Source: an uncultured Prevotellaceae bacterium
GTDB lineage: Bacteria > Bacteroidota > Bacteroidia > Bacteroidales > Bacteroidaceae
Reading direction: 5' to 3'
DNA: 64,000 nucleotides
Assembly: GCA_902786565.1 (NCBI GenBank)
Contig: CADACW010000003.1
Location: forward strand, 32,049-96,048
Below the pieces are notes generated by a model, which did not search any database, was not told the origin of the DNA, and saw only the letters and a list, made by a program, of their open reading frames with translations. The first letter of the stretch is position 1, and each line of letters opens with the position of its first letter. Below, piece by piece: positions 51,981-59,224 of the stretch. Both the position numbers and the translations under genes were made by a program.

Positions 51981-52117
51981 TGCGCTAACAGTATTTCGTT
52001 GGTAATGTCATCCACTCTTTTCTCCTGGCTCTTGGCCCCACCGAGCACAATGGAACTTCGCGTCTGGAGGTCGCGCATCCTCTTCACCTCTTGAGCGTAC
52101 TGTACAATCGTCATCAT
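51977..52117 (-). CDS. 46-residue early protein
   Basis: ATG at 52117 or 52114, stop TGA at 51977-51979 overlapping the next ATG. A single helical, charged product (YAQEVKRMRDLQTRSS) that fills the gap between the 52121 and 51783 genes with coupling on both sides, which is why I accept it in spite of its size. Confidence 0.5.
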   Translation of the reverse strand: MMTIVQYAQEVKRMRDLQTRSSIVLGGAKSQEKRVDDITNEILLAQ

Positions 52118-52120
52118 GGC

Positions 52121-52393
52121 TCACTCGAATTTAAGGTCAAACTCAGCGTCACGCTTTAGCCTCCGGCCTTCTACAGCCTTACCGCTTCCCATCTTAATGA
52201 ATGTCTCAACAGCCTGGTCTTTAGGCGTAGAATAAGCCCTGCCAGAATCGTCCCACACAACAGTCAGCGTGTCCGTGTGGCCATTCACCTGCCACACCTG
52301 ACCGCCTCCGTTGGCTTTCATCTTAATTTCGTCAATCTCAAGGCCATGTACGCACAGCGCCTCGATGGCCTTCTCAAAATCTTTAATCTTCAT
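52121..52393 (-). CDS. Hypothetical early protein
   Basis: A 90-residue product, helical N-terminus (FEKAIEALCVHGLEID) followed by beta strands and a basic tail (KAVEGRRLKRDAEFDL). First gene after the tandem terminators. Not recognised. Confidence 0.5.
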   Translation of the reverse strand: MKIKDFEKAIEALCVHGLEIDEIKMKANGGGQVWQVNGHTDTLTVVWDDSGRAYSTPKDQAVETFIKMGSGKAVEGRRLKRDAEFDLKFE

Positions 52394-52420
52394 ATCGCAT
52401 TGCTTTTAAAGTGTTGTTTC

Positions 52421-52483
52421 AAAAAGAACCCCGGCGGGTGGCGGAACCCGATTATAAACCGCCACCCCTTTGGCCGACCGGGG
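52421..52483 (-). terminator. Second of two tandem terminators in the early region
   Basis: On the complement CCCCGG/CCGGGG encloses a perfect GGGTGGCGG/CCGCCACCC stem; the 3' side is followed by TTCTTTTTG. Confidence 0.75.
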
Positions 52484-52485
52484 AA

Positions 52486-52564
52486 AAATCAAAAACCGCC
52501 CCGCCTATTTCGTATCTTTATATGGCAATCTAAAAGCTTCACTTCAATAGTAGCGGCGGGGCGG
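52486..52564 (-). terminator. First of two tandem terminators in the early region
   Basis: On the complement CCGCCCCGCC (52555-52564) pairs perfectly with GGCGGGGCGG (52496-52505) across a 49-nt loop, followed by TTTTTGATTTTT. Confidence 0.7.
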
Positions 52565-52568
52565 CCAA

Positions 52569-52919
52569 TTATTCAGGCAAGTCGCTGTAGTCAATATCTC
52601 TGCCTTTCATTTCCCCCCACCAGACTCTGTGAATCAAGCTTATCAGGAATGTTTCACTGTCAGACTTCCACATGTCGAAGTCCAGCTTCAGCACCGTACT
52701 GACCACGGTGGCCGTAGCCAGCATCAGCACATTCGAAGAAACGTATGGCTGACTCTCTATCGCTTCCAGCACGGCTTTGTTGATGTGCTGCACCATCTCG
52801 TTCACACGCTGACGTTCTTCATCAATAAGCGCAGGGCAAACGTCCTCGTTCACATAATCCCTGCCCACCACGCTGATCAACTGGTGGAACAGTCTGCTTT
52901 TCTCATTCCTTACTCCCAT
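52569..52919 (-). CDS. Hypothetical early protein
   Basis: A 116-residue acidic protein with one hydrophobic stretch (SSNVLMLATATVVSTVL, about 61-77). It overlaps the LuxR-type gene by 10 bases and ends just before the tandem terminators, so it belongs to the immediate-early transcript. Not recognised. Confidence 0.5.
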   Translation of the reverse strand: MGVRNEKSRLFHQLISVVGRDYVNEDVCPALIDEERQRVNEMVQHINKAVLEAIESQPYVSSNVLMLATATVVSTVLKLDFDMWKSDSETFLISLIHRVWWGEMKGRDIDYSDLPE

Positions 52920-53461
52920 AGCGTAATATTATAAACACTGAAAATCTTGATTAGGTCTCTGGTCCTACTCAGCCCCAGGTGCTTCGCGGCGCTCCCCAGC
53001 TGGTTCTTCACCGTCTTCACGCCCTTGCCCAGCACCTTGGCAATCTCATTAGCGGTCAGCCCCTTCGAGTAGAGGGCTGCAGCCCTGCTCTCCTCCTTCG
53101 ACACCGGCACCTTGAACTTCGGTTTGCACACAATACCCTCATGACGGCAGACACCCTTCAACGGACACTTCACATCCTCAAAGTGCAGCATGCCGTCCTG
53201 AATGTCGAAGCTCAGCGTGTCGTGCTCCGAGAAGTTGCAGCGGATGAACATCTCAACCCGCTTGAAGTCATACCACCACTTGTTACGCTCCGAAAGCGTG
53301 AACTCCTCGCTCAATGCCTGGTAAGCATCGGGGAAGAACCGGCGAAGCTGCGCCAGCACGAACTCCACAATCTCCCGGTCCTTCTCAGTCAGCGTCCGCT
53401 CCTCACCGTTCAGGCGGTACCGCACAGAACCGTCCCAAAGATAAAACTCTACTGCCTCCAT
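52910..53461 (-). CDS. LuxR/GerE-type HTH regulator
   Basis: A 183-residue protein with a C-terminal helix-turn-helix of the LuxR/GerE class (SKGLTANEIAKVLGKGVKTVKNQLGSAAKHLGL, about 130-162). The N-terminal 110 residues have Trp-rich strands and a Cys pair (CPLKGVCRHEGIVC) that could bind metal. Second gene of the leftward early transcript, so a candidate phage switch regulator. Confidence 0.7.
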   Translation of the reverse strand: MEAVEFYLWDGSVRYRLNGEERTLTEKDREIVEFVLAQLRRFFPDAYQALSEEFTLSERNKWWYDFKRVEMFIRCNFSEHDTLSFDIQDGMLHFEDVKCPLKGVCRHEGIVCKPKFKVPVSKEESRAAALYSKGLTANEIAKVLGKGVKTVKNQLGSAAKHLGLSRTRDLIKIFSVYNITLWE

Positions 53462-53667
53462 AGCTCGTTAGCGATGATTGGTTGGAGTGCAAGAAGCTCC
53501 GTGGCAGAAAACTTCTGCCGCCCAGAGAACTTCTCATTCACCGTGAAGTAACTCTTACGGAACTTGAAAGCGACGTAATTCTTCAGCATCACGCGCTCCT
53601 CTTGCCCCAGTTCCTTAACGTAGGACTGTAGGCCCACATTCGTTAATTCTTCCGTTTTTCCTTGCAT
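53449..53667 (-). CDS. First leftward early protein
   Basis: A 72-residue basic product overlapping the LuxR-type gene by 13 bases. Helical ends and a central beta segment (VAFKFRKSYFTVNEKFSG). Its start lies next to the operator-bearing promoter, a Cro-like place, but I see no clear helix-turn-helix. Confidence 0.55.
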   Translation of the reverse strand: MQGKTEELTNVGLQSYVKELGQEERVMLKNYVAFKFRKSYFTVNEKFSGRQKFSATELLALQPIIANELWRQ

Positions 53668-53727
53668 ATTTCAAAAATACTTAGTAAATTTGCCTGCAAA
53701 ATTACTTAGTAAATTTGAAATATCCAA
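53662..53727. promoter_or_regulatory. Divergent immunity promoters with two operators
   Basis: CTTAGTAAATTTG occurs at 53680-53692 and 53705-53717, 25 bp apart. On the plus strand TTG (53662-53664), 20-bp spacer, TAAATTTG (53685-53692) faces the regulator; on the complement TTG (53725-53727), 20-bp spacer, TAATTTTG (53697-53704) faces the early genes. The operators overlap both. Confidence 0.7.
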
Positions 53728-53833
53728 GCGAAATAAGAATTATTTACTTATCACAATAAGAATTTATACAAATTCTAAATAACTACAATTAGAATCAACT
53801 GATAAAAATAAGAATATTCAAACTGCCGTCAGA

Positions 53834-54226
53834 ATGCCATACAACGGAAAGAAAGCCGTGCAAATAGCACGTAATCGCGGTCTGAAAGCCAAAGATTTCA
53901 GAGCCGCAGTGTTCCCGGAACGCACAGGGAACTTCTCGTGGAAGGAAATAGAAAACTCCACCAACCCCAGTGCCGAGACCATCGAGGCCACGGCTGACTT
54001 CCTCCAATGTACCATCGACGAACTCTTCGACCGGGAAGCATTCAACCCCACCAACCAAGTCAACGGCGACCACAACACCGTCGGCAGCTACAACGTAACC
54101 GCCGACCCTGAAATCCTCGCCGCCACCAACCACCACCTCCGCGATGTCATCGAGCGTCAGGACAAGACCATCGCCGAGCTCAACCGCCGCATCGACCAGC
54201 TCATCGACCTCGCCAAGCGGCCATAA
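53834..54226 (+). CDS. HTH regulator, candidate phage repressor
   Basis: A 130-residue protein. Residues 5-66 form an XRE-like helical domain (AVQIARNRGLKAKDFRAA, then SAETIEATADFLQCTIDELF), a middle linker carries NGDHNTVGSYNV, and the end is a coiled coil (IERQDKTIAELNRRIDQLIDL, about 106-126). It is the only plus-strand gene besides the integrase and faces away from the early genes across the operator region, the usual place for a lysogeny repressor. Confidence 0.7.
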   Translation: MPYNGKKAVQIARNRGLKAKDFRAAVFPERTGNFSWKEIENSTNPSAETIEATADFLQCTIDELFDREAFNPTNQVNGDHNTVGSYNVTADPEILAATNHHLRDVIERQDKTIAELNRRIDQLIDLAKRP

Positions 54227-54247
54227 TCACACATTAGAGACAAAAAC

Positions 54248-54318
54248 GGGACGAACTAAGTACCACTTTCAGAAACTTAGATAACTCGTTATCTACTCCA
54301 GCCAAAAGTGGGACGAAA
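54248..54318 (+). repeat. Candidate integrase arm sites, right
   Basis: GGGACGAA at 54248-54255 and GTGGGACGAAA at 54308-54318 match the left site at 3963-3973. A perfect AGATAAC-TC-GTTATCT palindrome (54279-54294) lies between them and could bind an accessory factor. Confidence 0.4.
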
Positions 54319-54400
54319 TCGGGCCGACAACGATATAAAATAACAACAAAACAATAGCGTGTTACCCCCTATGTTCGGGCGGTTCTCGATGGAGCTGGCA

Positions 54401-54415
54401 TCCTGCCTCCGCAAC
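54401..54415 (+). repeat. attR core (15 bp)
   Basis: Identical to 3894-3908 and followed by CA, so the unoccupied site would read CAACCA, with the tRNA's CCA encoded. Confidence 0.9.
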
Positions 54416-54420
54416 CAATT

Positions 54421-54465
54421 GAGCCGCAAACACCTTGAAGATTCAGGTTTTGCGGCTCGTTTTTT
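54421..54465 (+). terminator. Original terminator of the tRNA gene
   Basis: GAGCCGCAAA (54421-54430) pairs perfectly with TTTGCGGCTC (54449-54458), then GTTTTTTG. Integration has moved it 50.5 kb away from the tRNA. Confidence 0.8.
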
Positions 54466-54480
54466 GTTAATAGTGACGAT

Positions 54481-55224
54481 ATGATAACCGGTTGGCTGAC
54501 CACCTTTGGTCGATATTTGCTGTTGATGGGGCGGACGTTTTCTGTCCCTGAACGCTTCAGAATGTTCTGGAAACAGTATGTGAAGGAGATGTCGCAGCTT
54601 GGCGTCGACTCCATCGGGATTGTGTTGTTGATATCGTTTTTCATCGGTGCCGTGATTTGCATTCAGATGAAAATGAACATCGAGAGCCCTTGGATGCCTC
54701 GCTGGGTGGCCGGTTACACCACGCGTGAGATTATGCTTCTGGAGTTTTCGAGCAGTATCATGTGCCTTATCCTGGCAGGCAAGGTGGGTTCGAACATTGC
54801 CTCGGAACTGGGCACCATGCGTGTGACGCAGCAGATTGACGCCTTGGAGATTATGGGTGTCAATTCGGCGTGCTATCTGATTTTGCCGAAGGTGCTGGGC
54901 CTGCTGACCATTATGCCTTTCCTGGTCATTTTCTCGTCGGCCATGGGTATTGTGGGTGCATACGGTACGGCCTACGTGGGCCACATCATGCCTCCTGCCG
55001 ACCTGACGCTGGGCTTGCAGCACGACTTTGTGCCCTGGTTTCTGTGGATGTCGATCATCAAGAGCCAGTTTTTTGCCTTTATCATCAGTTCTGTGCCGGC
55101 GTTCTTTGGCTATACGGTGGAGGGCGGCTCGGTGAATGTGGGCAAGGCGAGCACCGATGCTGTGGTGTGCAGCAGTGTGCTCATCCTGTTCAGCGATGTG
55201 TTTCTGACCCAGTTGTTGTCGTGA
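54481..55224 (+). CDS. mlaE: MlaE-family ABC transporter permease
   Basis: A 247-residue membrane protein with five or six hydrophobic helices and MlaE signatures (SFFIGAVICIQM, LAGKVGSNIASELGTMRVTEQID-like, then a loop with GGSVNVGKASTDAVV). The family carries phospholipids between the two membranes of diderms with MlaF, MlaD and MlaB. No ATPase or MCE gene follows: the next gene is on the other strand, so the partners must be elsewhere, which is uncommon. Confidence 0.88.
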   Translation: MITGWLTTFGRYLLLMGRTFSVPERFRMFWKQYVKEMSQLGVDSIGIVLLISFFIGAVICIQMKMNIESPWMPRWVAGYTTREIMLLEFSSSIMCLILAGKVGSNIASELGTMRVTQQIDALEIMGVNSACYLILPKVLGLLTIMPFLVIFSSAMGIVGAYGTAYVGHIMPPADLTLGLQHDFVPWFLWMSIIKSQFFAFIISSVPAFFGYTVEGGSVNVGKASTDAVVCSSVLILFSDVFLTQLLS

Positions 55225-55233
55225 CAGGTGTCT

Positions 55234-55860
55234 TTACCGCTTGTCTACGAACTTATAGTCGGCATTGACGTATTTGCTGCGGGGGAAGACGAAGGTGGCA
55301 TCGGTGATGCCCCCTGACTTGAAGTCGGAAATATAGATGTTGGTCCAGATGAATGCCACCTTTATCTTGAGGTGCTTCGGGGCGAGTGTGGCAGCATCGA
55401 CAGTGGCGCGCACCTCCTTGATAGAGCTTTTGGTTCCCTTTTTCTGCTTCAGTTTGAGTATGATTTCCGAGTCGGCGCGCTCCATGCTGTAGGTGAAGTC
55501 TTCGGGTGCAAACTTGAACTTGCCCGAATACTTGTCTTTTTTGTCGGAGTCGGCCCGGTGTATTTCCACGGTTCTCTTTTTGCGGTAGCACATATAGGCG
55601 TTGACGCCGTCGTTCCAGGCATCGACGCGCTCGTCGGAGAATCGCTGCTTCTTCCCCTTGTAGATAATGGTGCCGCTGGTTTTGTAGATGCCTATGATAT
55701 TGACGTCGTAGTGCAGTTTGGCGCCTTCCGGGCCGAACACCATCTGGTAGACCTTGTCGAATATCTGCTTGGCTTCTTCTGCATTGGAGAAATGCTTCTT
55801 TGCCCCCATGGCTATGAGGGGCAAAGAAGCAATGATGAGTAGTAACAGTGGGCGTTTCAT
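55234..55860 (-). CDS. LolA-like periplasmic lipoprotein carrier
   Basis: About 208 residues with a signal peptide (RPLLLLIIASLPLIAMGA) and the repeated-strand pattern of the LolA family (GTIIYKGKKQRFSDER, YMCYRKKRTVEIHRA, ATLAPKHLKIK). LolA moves lipoproteins from the inner to the outer membrane. Starts with a one-base overlap of the M13 peptidase stop (TAATG), so both are likely translated from the same mRNA. Confidence 0.7.
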   Translation of the reverse strand: MKRPLLLLIIASLPLIAMGAKKHFSNAEEAKQIFDKVYQMVFGPEGAKLHYDVNIIGIYKTSGTIIYKGKKQRFSDERVDAWNDGVNAYMCYRKKRTVEIHRADSDKKDKYSGKFKFAPEDFTYSMERADSEIILKLKQKKGTKSSIKEVRATVDAATLAPKHLKIKVAFIWTNIYISDFKSGGITDATFVFPRSKYVNADYKFVDKR

Positions 55861-57899
55861 TACCAAAGCGGCAGTCGGTCTTGTTTGGGAATGAACATCT
55901 TGTCGCCCTGCTTCACGCCGAAGGCCTCGTACCAGCTGTCAATGTGTGGCAGTGCGCCATTGACGCGCCACCGTCCCAGCGAGTGTGGATCGCTCTTGGT
56001 GCGGTTTCTTATCTCCTCGTCGTTGATGTTGCCAGCCCATACGCCGGCGTATGCCAGGAAGAAGCGCTGGTCGGCCGTGAAGCCGTCGATGGTGTTCAGC
56101 GGCTGGCGTTTGGTGGCGTTCTTGTAGGCAGCCCAGGCCACCTGCAGGCCTCCGTGGTCGGCCAGGTTCTCGCCCAGTGTGAGCCGTCCGTTGGCGTTGA
56201 GGTCGGGCAGCACTTTGATGGCTGTGAAGAAGTCGGCATACTTGTCTGTCCGCTCTTTGAACTGCTCTCCATCTGAGGCAGCCCACCAGTCGTGCATGTT
56301 TCCGTCTTTGTCGAACTGTCGGCCCTGGTCGTCGAATCCGTGGGTCATCTCGTGGCCTATGACCACGCCGATGGCACCGTAGTTGAAGGCGTCGTCGGCC
56401 TCCATGTCGAAGAATGGCCGCTGGAGGATGCCTGCCGGGAAGCAGATTTCGTTGGTGGTGGGGTTGTAGTAGGCATTCACCGTCTGCGGATTCATAAACC
56501 AGTCGTCGCGGTCCACGGGCTTGCCGGCGTTGTGCTCAATCTCGTAGGCATTCCAGAACTTGCGGCACTGCAGGATATTGTCGTAGTACGACTTGCTGGG
56601 GTCAATGCTGAGTTTGCTCATGTCTATCCACTTGTCGGGATAGCCCACCTTGACGTAGAATGTGTTGAGCTTGAGCAGTGCGTTCACCTTTGTCGAGTCG
56701 CTCATCCAGTCTTGTGCTGCAATGCGCTCGCCGAGTGCTATCTGCAGGTTCTTGACGAGTTGCACCATGCGCTCCTTGGCAGCAGCGGGGAAGTACTTCT
56801 TGACATAGATTTTGCCCAGTGCCTGCCCCATCTGGTTTTCCAGCTGTTGTGTGGCGCGTCGCCATAGGGGGTGGTTCTCTTTTCTGCCCGACATGACGCG
56901 GCCGAAGAAGTCGAAGTTGGCCTCGATGGTGGCGCTGTCGAGATAGGATGCGGCAGCCATTATCTGTCCCCACTCCATATAGTCGCGGTATTCGGCGGCT
57001 GTCATGGTGGCGATGAGGCGGTCGGTCCCCTGGAAGAACTCCGGCTGACCGATGATGAGGTCCTGGATGTGGCGCGACTGCACCCCCTTGGCGTTCATCA
57101 CCTTTTCGAGTTGGAAGTGCGGATATTTGGCGTCAAACTCGCGCAGGGTGGTCTTGTTGTAGTTGCGCTGCGGGTCGCGCAGTTCTGTGCGCGAGCGGCT
57201 GATTTTGGCCAGTTCGGTCTCCAGCCGCATGATGTTCTTCATCTTCTTGGTGGCCGCCCCCTTGCTGAAGCCGAAAATCTGGAACATTCGGACAATGTGC
57301 TTCTTGTATGCTTCGCGGATTTTGGTGGTTTCAGGGTCGGTGTCCAGATAGTAGTCCTTCATGCCGAGCATAAGTCCTCCCTGGCGCAGTTGCAGTATGT
57401 TCTGCGTGGCATTCTTCTCATCGGCACCGATTTCGGCCTCCATAAACTCGGTGTTGCCGAAGGGTGCAAGTTGCAGTTGGATTTGGAAGAGTTGCTCCTT
57501 GGTCTTGGCCTTCTCCATTTGCTGGATGATGGCCTGTGCGGGCTTGATGCCGTCGGCATCGCGACGGGTGGAGTCCATGGCCAGTTTGTATAGGTCGCTG
57601 AGTTTCTTCTCTTCCGAGCCTGCCTGGTAGCTGCCGTGCAGCAGTTCGTCGAGAATGCCGTTGATGCGCTTTTTGTTCTCCTCACCGAGTGCGTCGAACG
57701 AGCTGTAGCGCGAATAGGCTGCTGGCAGGGGGTGCTTCTCCATCCATCCTCCACAGGCATATTGGTAGAAGTCGTCTGCGGGTTTTACTTTTGTGTCCAA
57801 GTTGCCCAGTTCCAGTCCAGACCCTAACTGGGCCTGTGCGTTGGCGGTAATCGACATAGTTGTCAGAGCCATGGCAGTGATAATGTTTTTGAGTGTCAT
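55860..57899 (-). CDS. pepO: M13 family metallopeptidase (PepO-like)
   Basis: About 679 residues from MTLKNIITAM (57899), which opens a signal peptide ending near ANAQ; the longer frame crosses the promoter. The zinc site HEMTH (about 513-517) and GENLADHGG (with the third ligand Glu) are present, as are the M13 N-terminal helical domain and the NAYYNPTTNEICFPAGIL segment. The family degrades peptides up to about 40 residues in the periplasm. Promoter at 57925-57955. Confidence 0.9.
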   Translation of the reverse strand: MTLKNIITAMALTTMSITANAQAQLGSGLELGNLDTKVKPADDFYQYACGGWMEKHPLPAAYSRYSSFDALGEENKKRINGILDELLHGSYQAGSEEKKLSDLYKLAMDSTRRDADGIKPAQAIIQQMEKAKTKEQLFQIQLQLAPFGNTEFMEAEIGADEKNATQNILQLRQGGLMLGMKDYYLDTDPETTKIREAYKKHIVRMFQIFGFSKGAATKKMKNIMRLETELAKISRSRTELRDPQRNYNKTTLREFDAKYPHFQLEKVMNAKGVQSRHIQDLIIGQPEFFQGTDRLIATMTAAEYRDYMEWGQIMAAASYLDSATIEANFDFFGRVMSGRKENHPLWRRATQQLENQMGQALGKIYVKKYFPAAAKERMVQLVKNLQIALGERIAAQDWMSDSTKVNALLKLNTFYVKVGYPDKWIDMSKLSIDPSKSYYDNILQCRKFWNAYEIEHNAGKPVDRDDWFMNPQTVNAYYNPTTNEICFPAGILQRPFFDMEADDAFNYGAIGVVIGHEMTHGFDDQGRQFDKDGNMHDWWAASDGEQFKERTDKYADFFTAIKVLPDLNANGRLTLGENLADHGGLQVAWAAYKNATKRQPLNTIDGFTADQRFFLAYAGVWAGNINDEEIRNRTKSDPHSLGRWRVNGALPHIDSWYEAFGVKQGDKMFIPKQDRLPLW

Positions 57900-57924
57900 C
57901 TTGTTCGTGATTAGTTTTGGGCTG

Positions 57925-57955
57925 CAAAGGTACGAATAATCACCAATATACCAAA
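57925..57955 (-). promoter_or_regulatory. Promoter of the M13 peptidase gene
   Basis: On the complement TTTG (57952-57955), 19-bp spacer, TACCTTTG (57925-57932), 26 bases before the ATG. Confidence 0.7.
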
Positions 57956-58001
57956 ACGACAACCCTTAAAATTAAGAAATAAAAAGGAAAAAATGCCAAA
58001 C

Positions 58002-58622
58002 TCAGCTATAGGTTTGGTACACCAGATAATAGCCGTCGGTGCGAAGTGTGAAGGCGTTGGCGGTAGCCTCGTTCAGTGTGCCCTGCCACCATTCGTTGTA
58101 GGCGTAGGACTGCCAGCGCAGCCCCTCCGATTCAATCTGAGTGCAGCCGAAGTTGAAGATGCTCACTTGCTGTCCCTTTCGCGAGTCGAAGGTGCGGGTG
58201 CCCTTTGCGGGCGTGAACTGTCCGTGGTCGGTGAACATCACGCCACTGACGCCCATCTGCCGATAGTAGCGCACCAGCAGGGCAATGTTTCCGATGGTGT
58301 GGTCTTCGCGCAAGCCTGTAGCGCCGAGATAGGCTATGCGTCTCCACCCTTGTTCCAGGCAGTAGCGTGTGGCCTTGGTCAGGTCGTTGTCCTCTTGCTC
58401 GTCCACGCGTATCAGCAAGTGTCGGAACCCGTCCGGCACGCTGTCGCCGTCGCCTATTATTGTGAGGTCAGAAGTGAGCGTTGAGGCGCAGGGGGCCAGT
58501 TTGGCAATAGCCCCGTCGCAGGCCACGATGTGCCTGGCATTTCGCAGCACGCCGAGCGGCACTGGGTGGATGGGGAACGTGCCGTTGGCCACGACGACGG
58601 CATCTGTCTGACAAATGTTCAT
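58002..58622 (-). CDS. thiN: Thiamine pyrophosphokinase
   Basis: A 206-residue enzyme starting at MNICQTD (58622). Motifs: IIGDGDS (about 72-78), VDEQEDNDLTKA (about 92-103) and GATGLREDHTIGN (about 119-131), those of TPK. It converts thiamine and ATP to thiamine diphosphate, so that imported thiamine is trapped. Third gene of the TPP-riboswitch operon. Confidence 0.9.
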   Translation of the reverse strand: MNICQTDAVVVANGTFPIHPVPLGVLRNARHIVACDGAIAKLAPCASTLTSDLTIIGDGDSVPDGFRHLLIRVDEQEDNDLTKATRYCLEQGWRRIAYLGATGLREDHTIGNIALLVRYYRQMGVSGVMFTDHGQFTPAKGTRTFDSRKGQQVSIFNFGCTQIESEGLRWQSYAYNEWWQGTLNEATANAFTLRTDGYYLVYQTYS

Positions 58623-58624
58623 GA

Positions 58625-59224
58625 TCACTGTTGGTTGGCTTTTGCTTTTTCTGCCATGCTCTTCCACTTGAAGTATCCGGCAATGGCAATGATGACATAG
58701 AGAGCGTAGAGGCTGGCCTTGAAGGGAATGTCCTTTTGCACGTAGAGCACGGTGCACACGGCATCGACCACAATCCAGAAAATCCACTGCTCAAGATACT
58801 TGTGCGCCAGAGCCCAAAGTCCTACGAAAGAGAGGGCATTGGTGAACGCGTCGAGAAGGGGCACCGTAGAGTTGGTCCACGTTATCAATACATAGTAGAT
58901 GATGGCCCATCCCGCCAAAAAGTATATGGTGATGGGCAGGTATTTGTTGCGCGGCATGTGGGTGATGGGCAGCGGCTCCTCGGCCTTGCTCGTCTTCCTG
59001 AATTTCCAGTTGACGAGTCCGTAGACAGCGGCCAAGACGTAGTAGCAGGCCATGCCGGCATCGCCATAGAGTCCGTGCTGCCAGTAGAGCACGATGTCGA
59101 GGGCGGGCATAATGATGCCCAGCACCCACAGGGCTATACTGGCCCGGTACTCGAGCCAGATGTAGATCAAGCCAAGCACCGTGGTCAGTATGTCAAGCCA
59201 GTAGGCAGAAAGAAATGCGTCCAT
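58625..59224 (-). CDS. pnuT: PnuC-family thiamine transporter (PnuT)
   Basis: A 199-residue membrane protein with six or seven helices and the PnuC-type pattern (YWLDILTTVLGLIYIWLEYRAS, WQHGLYGDAGMACYYV, LSFVGLWALAHK). Known PnuT proteins import thiamine across the inner membrane without ATP, driven by trapping as TPP. The neighbours (TPK, TonB receptor, TPP riboswitch) identify thiamine rather than nicotinamide riboside as the substrate; that is inference. One-base overlap with the receptor stop. Confidence 0.85.
   Translation of the reverse strand: MDAFLSAYWLDILTTVLGLIYIWLEYRASIALWVLGIIMPALDIVLYWQHGLYGDAGMACYYVLAAVYGLVNWKFRKTSKAEEPLPITHMPRNKYLPITIYFLAGWAIIYYVLITWTNSTVPLLDAFTNALSFVGLWALAHKYLEQWIFWIVVDAVCTVLYVQKDIPFKASLYALYVIIAIAGYFKWKSMAEKAKANQQ

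Larger units (their letters stand above)
3894..54415. mobile_element. Integrated temperate siphophage, about 50.5 kb
   Basis: A 15-bp direct repeat (3894-3908 and 54401-54415) brackets an integrase, an immunity-type divergent promoter, primase-helicase, capsid, protease, terminase, lysis genes, portal, tape measure and fibres. All but the integrase and the right-end regulator read leftward. I see no frameshift in the core structural genes, so it may be inducible. A long tape measure with no sheath-like gene suggests a non-contractile tail; that is inference. The insertion sits in the 3' end of a tRNA gene, as expected for a tyrosine-integrase phage. Confidence 0.95.

Noticed and set aside
3894-54415. 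A transposable Mu-like phage
   Set aside because: No DDE transposase or MuB-like ATPase; instead a tyrosine integrase and tRNA att cores mark site-specific integration.
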